Shown in pieces: positions 59,204 to 64,000 of a stretch of DNA of 64,000 nt; positions within the stretch are counted from its first letter, which is position 1, and each line of letters begins with the position of its first letter. Source of the stretch: Nocardia cyriacigeorgica (GTDB lineage Bacteria > Actinomycetota > Actinomycetes > Mycobacteriales > Mycobacteriaceae); assembly GCF_005863245.1 (NCBI RefSeq), contig NZ_VBUT01000003.1, forward strand, positions 655,886 to 719,885, read 5' to 3'. The position numbers and the translations under genes are program-made. Below the pieces are notes generated by a model, which searched no databases, had not been told where the DNA came from, and saw only the letters and a list, made by a program, of their open reading frames with translations.

Positions 59204-59872
59204 ATGGCACTCCCACCCGGCCAGCGCGCCGTCGACGGTTTCCCGCGCTTCGGCACCCACTTGCATCACCCACCGCCACCCATTCCCGCCGACCCCGCCA
59301 TCGAGATCGCCGGACCGCTCACTGGGACCGTCACGGTGCCTGTCGCCGATCTGGCGACGATGCCGCGCCGCGAGCAGCGCGCCGATTTCCATTGCGTGGC
59401 CGGCTGGTCCGCCACCGATCTGCTCTGGGAGGGTGTGCCGTTCGAGACTCTCTACCGCACGAAGGTCGTGCCGCTCCTCGAGCCGGGCGCATCGATCACC
59501 CACGTGGTCTTCCGTGGTCTGGACGGTTTCGAGTCGATCGTGCAGCTCGGCGACGTCCTCGCTGACGATGTCCTCATCGCCGACCATCTCGACGGGCAAC
59601 CGCTCAACAGCGACCACGGCGCCCCGGTGCGGCTGGTCAGTCCGCGCCAGTATGGCTTCATCAACACAAAGCACCTGTGCCACATCACATTCCACACCTC
59701 CGAACCGCCGATCCCGGACCGCTGGTCACCCCTCGCCTCGCACCCGCGTGCGCGAGTGTGGGAAGAGGAGCGCCACCGGCATCTGTCCGGACGTCTCGTG
59801 CGGCCCGTGTACCGATCGCTGATCGGGCCGATCCGCAGGCTCAGTGCGCGGGGGAGTCGCGTACCGCGGTGA
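59204..59872 (+). CDS. Sulfite oxidase-like molybdopterin oxidoreductase
   Basis: A 222-residue protein of the sulfite oxidase/YedY molybdopterin-binding fold. The Mo-ligand Cys is in RADFHCVAGWSATDLLWEGV; GAPVRLVSPRQYGFINTKHL is the conserved cofactor-binding end. No heme, dimerisation domain or Tat signal is visible, so it is a short cytoplasmic form. Substrate unknown. ATG 59204 follows GGAGG. A palindromic operator lies directly upstream. Confidence 0.83.
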   Translation: MALPPGQRAVDGFPRFGTHLHHPPPPIPADPAIEIAGPLTGTVTVPVADLATMPRREQRADFHCVAGWSATDLLWEGVPFETLYRTKVVPLLEPGASITHVVFRGLDGFESIVQLGDVLADDVLIADHLDGQPLNSDHGAPVRLVSPRQYGFINTKHLCHITFHTSEPPIPDRWSPLASHPRARVWEEERHRHLSGRLVRPVYRSLIGPIRRLSARGSRVPR

Positions 59873-59997
59873 TCGTCGCCATGGTCACGGCCGATTCCGT
59901 CGTCGATACCAGACCGTGCCGATCTGATGAAAACTATGCCGGTGAACTGCGGCGCTGATCAGCCCTGTATTCGACGTTCCACGCCGCGGGCTGTGGA

Positions 59998-60615
59998 CTA
60001 CTCTGCCGTCGACAGATGACCGGCGAGCGCGATCCTGGCGGCCGTATCGATCAGCGCCGGAATCGCTTCCGGCGATGCCTCGTGTCCCGCGCTCGAGTTC
60101 GCGACGGCATCGACGGCGCCGACGAGCGCCCCGGTCAGCGCCGCGGCGTGGACGACGTCGATCTCATCCGCATACGTGGTGAGTAGCGCCTCGGCCATCC
60201 GCTGTTGCAATGCCGCGTTCCGAAGCAGTGCGCCTGCGCGCAACGCGGGTACTTCTGTGATCAAACGGGCTCGCACGGTGGTGAGTTCGTGGTCCAGCGG
60301 GAAACTCCACGACGTCGCCGTGCTCAGGTGCCGGATCGCCCTGAGGAGGAGATCGGCGGGACGTTCACCGGGTTCTCGGCTGTCGAACGCCTGGTGCAGC
60401 AATTCCTCGTACAGGTCGTCGTCGGCGAAGACCACCTCGTCCTTGGCGGCGAAGTAGTTGAAGAAGGTCGCGTACGACACCTGCGCCGCGGAGGCGATCT
60501 CGGCGACCGTCGTGTGGTCGTAGCCCTTCTCGCTGAACAGCCGTAGGGCGGCTTCGATCAACGCCTGCTTGGTGCGGCGTTTCTTCTGTTCGCGCAATCC
60601 GAGGCTCTCGACCAC
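59998..60615 (-). CDS. TetR/AcrR family transcriptional regulator
   Basis: A 205-residue TetR repressor: RRTKQALIEAALRLFSEKGY then TTVAEIASAAQVSYATFFNY, the usual HTH. GTG 60615 aligns best with relatives (VVESLGLREQKKRRTK); GTG 60633 is a longer alternative. It diverges from the FAD monooxygenase, with a TTAGA palindrome between them. Confidence 0.87.
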   Translation of the reverse strand: MVESLGLREQKKRRTKQALIEAALRLFSEKGYDHTTVAEIASAAQVSYATFFNYFAAKDEVVFADDDLYEELLHQAFDSREPGERPADLLLRAIRHLSTATSWSFPLDHELTTVRARLITEVPALRAGALLRNAALQQRMAEALLTTYADEIDVVHAAALTGALVGAVDAVANSSAGHEASPEAIPALIDTAARIALAGHLSTAE

Positions 60616-60642
60616 GCAGCGATTGTTGCACACACTCTAAAG

Positions 60643-60657
60643 TTAGACACTATCTAA
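60643..60657. promoter_or_regulatory. TTAGACACTATCTAA operator
   Basis: TTAGA-CACTA-TCTAA, extended by AG/GT on the outside (6 of 7 arms). It lies in the divergent gap and overlaps a possible TTAGAC -35 of the monooxygenase, whose TAGCGT -10 would be at 60666. Confidence 0.6.
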
Positions 60658-60677
60658 GTTTCTGCTAGCGTGGCGGC

Positions 60678-61904
60678 ATGATCGAACGAGCGCAGTGTGT
60701 AGTCGTCGGCGGTGGACCGGCCGGGATGATGCTCGGCTTATTGCTGGCCCGCGCGGGCGTTCAGGTCACGGTGCTCGAGAAGCATCGTGATTTCCTGCGC
60801 GACTTCCGGGGCGACACCGTCCATCCATCGACCTTGCGACTACTCGACGAGCTCGGGCTGGGTGAGCGTTTCGCGCAGCTGCCCGCCGGCAGGCTCGAAC
60901 AGATGCGCATTCAGATCGGTGCCAGCACGGTGGTGATGGCGGACTTCCGCCGAATCCCGGGCCGGCACAAGTACATCGCGATGGTTCCCCAATGGGATTT
61001 TCTCGACCTGCTCGCCGCAGCCGCGGCCGAAGAGCCGGCATTCACACTGCGCATGAACTGCGCGGTCACCGGATTGCTCCGGGATGACAGCGGGCGTGTC
61101 GTCGGCGTCGAATACCGTGACGCCGACGGCGGTGTGCACCAGCTTTCGGCCGCGCTGACCGTCGGCTGCGACGGTCGCCGGTCGATGGTTCGCCGCGAAG
61201 CCGGGCTACGCGCCATAGACTTCGACGTTCCGATGGACGTCTGGCAGGTGCGAATCCCCAAAGGCGACAACAGTCGTGACGGCGAAGTCTTCGGCTGGTT
61301 CGGCGATCGACAGGTCGCGGTCACCATGGACCGCGGGGACTATTTTCAGACTTCCTACCTGATCGCGAAGGGTTCGGACGAGAGCATGCGCGCGGAGGAC
61401 GTCGCAGCCTTCCGCGCACGGCTCGCCAGCATGTTCGGCTGGTCGCAGGAGCAGGTGGCCTCCGTGCGTTGCTGGGATGATGTGAAACTGCTGCGGACCG
61501 ATATGAACCGGCTGCGCCGCTGGTACGGCGACGGCGTGCTCTGCCTCGGCGACGCTGCCCACACCATGTCGCCGGTGGGCGGGATGGGCGTCAACCTCGC
61601 GATTCAGGACGCGGTCGCCGCCGCGCGGATCCTCGCCGAACCGCTATTGCGTGGGCAGGTCACCAGGCGCGACTTGGCTCGGGTCCAACGGCGTCGCTTG
61701 CTACCCACAGTGGTCGCGCAACGGTCTCAGCGCGGCGAACACGACATGCTCCTGGGCCCCGCGCTCGCGGGCACGCTGGACGAACACCGTCTCCCGGCTC
61801 CCGTGCGTGCGTTGCGGAAATCCCCGGCATTGCGCGGGTTGTCCGCCTACATCGGAGGGATCGGTATCCGACCCGAACGTGCACCTGTGTTCGCGCGGCG
61901 CTGA
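60678..61904 (+). CDS. FAD-dependent aromatic-type monooxygenase
   Basis: A 408-residue flavoprotein hydroxylase of the PHBH class. FAD motif 1 is CVVVGGGPAGMMLGLLLARA; the DG motif is VGCDGRRSMVRREAGL; the GD motif is LCLGDAAHTMSPVGGMGVNL. It would hydroxylate an aromatic or polycyclic substrate with NAD(P)H and oxygen; the substrate is unknown. Probably repressed by the divergent TetR gene, as is common for such pairs. Confidence 0.88.
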   Translation: MIERAQCVVVGGGPAGMMLGLLLARAGVQVTVLEKHRDFLRDFRGDTVHPSTLRLLDELGLGERFAQLPAGRLEQMRIQIGASTVVMADFRRIPGRHKYIAMVPQWDFLDLLAAAAAEEPAFTLRMNCAVTGLLRDDSGRVVGVEYRDADGGVHQLSAALTVGCDGRRSMVRREAGLRAIDFDVPMDVWQVRIPKGDNSRDGEVFGWFGDRQVAVTMDRGDYFQTSYLIAKGSDESMRAEDVAAFRARLASMFGWSQEQVASVRCWDDVKLLRTDMNRLRRWYGDGVLCLGDAAHTMSPVGGMGVNLAIQDAVAAARILAEPLLRGQVTRRDLARVQRRRLLPTVVAQRSQRGEHDMLLGPALAGTLDEHRLPAPVRALRKSPALRGLSAYIGGIGIRPERAPVFARR

Positions 61905-62092
61905 GCGTCGAATTCCCGGTTATGCGGGTAGGTACTGCGGCCTGCCAGAATATGAGGCCACGCTCGGCCCGACGGGTATCCGGTTGGTTCGGGCTGAGGA
62001 GCCGAAGCCTCAGCGCGTGGAGGGTCTCGAATTCGGCCACGGCGGCATCGATATCGCCGACCTGTCCTGGCGGCGCCGCCGGCCATCTTTGA

Positions 62093-62482
62093 TTACTCCG
62101 ATGCCGCTGGAATTACTGCATCAGGCGGAAACCGGTGGACTACTCGGATCTTGCCGACGATATGACGATTGAACTCCGGCAGATCCTCTGCTGGGATCCA
62201 GTATTCGAGAATTTCGCGACCTCCGACTTGCTGGACCGGGTATCTGGCTAGGAACTCGCTCTCAACGGAAAACCTCGTAACGTAACCAGCGCCGGAGGCG
62301 GCGACATTCCAATCTCTGGCGATAAGTATTGCATATTCCTCAGTCAGCACCGGATAGAAGATCGGCTGATCAGGAAGGCGTGGCGGCCATTCACGCCAGC
62401 CGGAGCCAGCGACCAGCTCCAGCTCTTCTGGACCCGTAGGGCGCCAGAGAGTCGTTGTTCTTGGATTCGGTTTCGAGTTCAA
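62093..62482 (-). CDS. ADP-ribosylation/crystallin J1-like small protein
   Basis: A 129-residue protein with TTLWRPTGPEELELVAGSGW, QPIFYPVLTEEYAILIARDW, GYVTRFSVESEFL and EYWIPAEDLPEFNRHIVGKI. This matches the short family usually annotated ADP-ribosylation/crystallin J1. The R...EEYA...E-PAE layout suggests an ART-like fold similar to the upstream Rhs tip (inference). The start is an unusual TTG at 62482, chosen because GGAG lies 7 nt upstream; no ATG or GTG is placed well. Third gene of the rhs locus, 65 nt after the macro-like gene; AT-rich. Confidence 0.7.
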   Translation of the reverse strand: MNSKPNPRTTTLWRPTGPEELELVAGSGWREWPPRLPDQPIFYPVLTEEYAILIARDWNVAASGAGYVTRFSVESEFLARYPVQQVGGREILEYWIPAEDLPEFNRHIVGKIRVVHRFPPDAVIPAASE

Positions 62483-62547
62483 GTGATATCTCCATGAACG
62501 AGTCAATACTGGACGCTCTGGAACTGGCAAATTGCAATTTTGCTAGT

Positions 62548-63021
62548 TCATACCTGCGTCTCGATATAGGCATTTCGAAATGCGGAGGCGATCACGATGT
62601 CATCGACCGCTGGAAATCCGATGGCGACAACATGGATAAGGAGCGTCCGGATCGGTTGGGCTACCGCGAGGTGATTGAATTCTTCTACCGCTCTCAGGCA
62701 CGACGTGAACATGCTCTGTATGGGTCCACTGAGATTGCTGCTTTCGACCTTTTCGGCAACGGGGCCGTAGCCCGGGGTAACCACGATGCGGCTCGGCAGG
62801 CCGTCATTGCGCCGATTCTCTGCAACTCTTGCCTCTCGACTCGGCGTTCCGCCGTACCGATCGAGCGCCAGGTAGGCGGGAACTATCGCGGCGTCGCAGC
62901 CGTCGGCGATCGCAGGCATCTTGCCGATTCGAAAGCGTACGTCCGGGATTCCATCGAGTGCCGTGCGCCATGCCGATATCGCTGAATCCGATGGTGCTGC
63001 GATCACTAGTGTCAGGTTCAT
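62548..63021 (-). CDS. Macro-domain-like protein, candidate immunity protein
   Basis: A 157-residue protein, not firmly recognised. Its layout resembles a macro domain: LTLVIAAPSDSAISAWRTAL, CDAAIVPAYLALDRYGG (compare DAIVNAAN...GGG), SRIVVTPGYGP (compare ITPGY), SMFTSCLRAVEEFNH and IRTLLIHVVAIGFPAVD (compare SIAFPAIS). The Asn of the NAAN motif is replaced (IVPAY), so it may bind rather than hydrolyse ADP-ribose. ATG 63021 directly abuts the rhs stop, the classic position of an immunity gene. 62521-62580 has only 24 G+C of 60. Confidence 0.6.
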   Translation of the reverse strand: MNLTLVIAAPSDSAISAWRTALDGIPDVRFRIGKMPAIADGCDAAIVPAYLALDRYGGTPSREARVAENRRNDGLPSRIVVTPGYGPVAEKVESSNLSGPIQSMFTSCLRAVEEFNHLAVAQPIRTLLIHVVAIGFPAVDDIVIASAFRNAYIETQV

Positions 63022-64000
63022 TCAACTTTCCATCATGCAATGCGGGAGGATCCTCGGTCTACCAAGTCTGGAAAGCAACTCGGTTGGCAGTGCGACGGCT
63101 TCGCCGACGCCTCTGTCGGCCAAGTCTACCCGGCTGATATCAGGAATGAGGCTTCTGTCTATTGTTGTTCGCACAATGGTGTATGGACCCTCATCGGGCC
63201 AGTTTCTGTACGCTTCTCTTGCGTAGGAATTGGCCGCGGCCTCGGTGAAGGCAAAGTATTTTGTTTCAATTCCGGCCGGGTTCGTGAACGCGCGGTTTTC
63301 GAGAATCTGTTCGAGTTCTCGCTGCTGGACCGCTCGGTACAGATAGACCTCATTGTCTTTCAGGCACTGAAGTCCAAGCGGATCCATCCAGGTAAGTGGA
63401 TTGTGTGGGTAGACGTTCGGATTCGAGGCGGGCGCGAGACCTAAGGGGTCTTGGGTGAGGTACCTTCCTGTGGAAGGCTCGTACGTGCGGTAGTGGTTGT
63501 AAGCAAGGCCGGACTCATAATCGTAGTACTGGCCTGGGAATCGAAGAGGGATGCTTATGCTACCACGCCAGACTACTTGGCCCCAGAGATCGCTCGAGGA
63601 TATCGCCAATGTCGTCGTCGAAATGGGATCGACAAGCTGAGTGGGGGTGCCGATTAAATCTGTCAGTACGGCCTGGGTTTCCTGATTTGCGCCCGGCTCC
63701 AACGAAGACTGGGTGATCGGAACAAAAGTACCGGGATGATACTGCCATCGAGTTCTGGTTGATGAGTCGCTTTGCTCGATGAGCCGGGACTCGTCCCAGG
63801 TGTATTCGGTTCTTCCGAGGACTCTCCGACCATTCGACAGACGTTGCTTGGTTGTTCGGCGGCCGAGGGAGTCGTAGGTGTAGTGCCACCACTGCCCGTC
63901 GGGCGTGTATACGTCGGTGAGTTGGTCGAAGGCGTTGTATCGGTAGTGCCAGACGTCGGGTTTACGCGAGATCCGTGTGGTGGTCTTGCGGATGAGGCGG
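63022..64000 (-). CDS. Rhs/YD-repeat polymorphic toxin, C-terminal part
   Basis: The frame is open to the right edge (325 residues visible; N-terminus outside the window). It shows YD repeats (WHYRYNAFDQLTDVYTPDGQ, WHYTYDSLGRRTTKQRL), then the Rhs core end: YYDYESGLAYNHYRTYEPST, RYLTQDPLGL and NPLTWMDPLGL. After that boundary come 115 residues (63024-63369) of variable tip: VYLYRAVQQRELEQILENRA, GIETKYFAFTEAAANSYARE, GVGEAVALPTELLSRLG. The R...F-T...A..YA...E pattern suggests an ADP-ribosyltransferase-type toxin. Such proteins are exported and act in competition between cells. Confidence 0.85.
   Translation of the reverse strand, partial: RLIRKTTTRISRKPDVWHYRYNAFDQLTDVYTPDGQWWHYTYDSLGRRTTKQRLSNGRRVLGRTEYTWDESRLIEQSDSSTRTRWQYHPGTFVPITQSSLEPGANQETQAVLTDLIGTPTQLVDPISTTTLAISSSDLWGQVVWRGSISIPLRFPGQYYDYESGLAYNHYRTYEPSTGRYLTQDPLGLAPASNPNVYPHNPLTWMDPLGLQCLKDNEVYLYRAVQQRELEQILENRAFTNPAGIETKYFAFTEAAANSYAREAYRNWPDEGPYTIVRTTIDRSLIPDISRVDLADRGVGEAVALPTELLSRLGRPRILPHCMMES
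63024..63369 (-). other. Variable Rhs tip, ART-like toxin domain
   Basis: Follows the second DPLGL motif. Candidate NAD-site residues are Arg in YLYRAV (tip residue 12), the KYFAFTEAAANSYA block and Glu in GEAVALPTEL. The fold assignment is inference from pattern only. Confidence 0.5.

Noticed and set aside
61905..62092. Possible gene remnant between the monooxygenase and the Rhs locus
   Set aside because: Frames crossing it have no recognisable product; too short to call a pseudogene.
63560..63892. 110-codon minus-strand frame near the right edge
   Set aside because: Overlaps the Rhs frame, which reads through to the edge with clear YD repeats.

Overview
The window is about 70% G+C and reads as the chromosome of a mycolic-acid-clade actinomycete, most likely Nocardia or a close relative. 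I infer this from gene order recalled for Mycobacterium tuberculosis (pyrR-pyrB-pyrC-PH protein-carA-carB-pyrF, mihF-gmk-rpoZ-coaBC-metK-priA, fmt-rsmB-rpe-rib, uvrC-rapZ-yvcK-whiA, gap-pgk-tpiA-secG) and from many GTG starts and 1-4 nt gene overlaps. No rRNA, tRNA, CRISPR array or insertion sequence was recognised.

Layout. 0-7.2 kb: a serpin cut by the left edge, a GXWXG/DUF4334 protein, a quinone oxidoreductase divergent from a TetR regulator, an HD alarmone-hydrolase-like protein, an AlkB-like dioxygenase and a CycA-type permease. 7.5-16.3 kb: the pyrimidine operon behind a PyrR-binding leader. 17.1-24 kb: mihF, gmk, rpoZ, coaBC, metK and a helicase-dead priA with a repeat-bearing insertion. 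24.3-27.7 kb: an NAD(P)-binding protein with its TetR repressor, a PadR regulator and a secreted lipase. 27.8-38.5 kb: def-fmt-rsmB (RsmB with a long Gly/Arg/Ser tail), rsbW-sigF with a SigF-type promoter, rpe, an AT-richer stretch, then ribE-ribBA-ribH. 38.7-53.6 kb: gamma-glutamyltransferase lipoprotein, uvrC-rapZ-yvcK-whiA, gap-pgk-tpiA with a textbook terminator, a META lipoprotein, a DUF3841 protein, an MFS exporter and secG.

53.6-61.9 kb is an accessory stretch of small, mostly divergent regulator-enzyme pairs (MFS/LysR, SDR/epoxide hydrolase around a KstR-type operator, methyltransferase/TetR, molybdopterin oxidoreductase, TetR/FAD monooxygenase), several with clear palindromic operators.

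62.1-64.0 kb is an AT-rich island on the minus strand: the C-terminal end of an Rhs/YD-repeat polymorphic toxin whose variable tip looks like an ADP-ribosyltransferase fold, directly followed by a macro-domain-like gene and then a short gene of the family usually labelled ADP-ribosylation/crystallin J1. This putative toxin-immunity locus, with ADP-ribose chemistry suggested in all three genes, is the most interesting part of the window.
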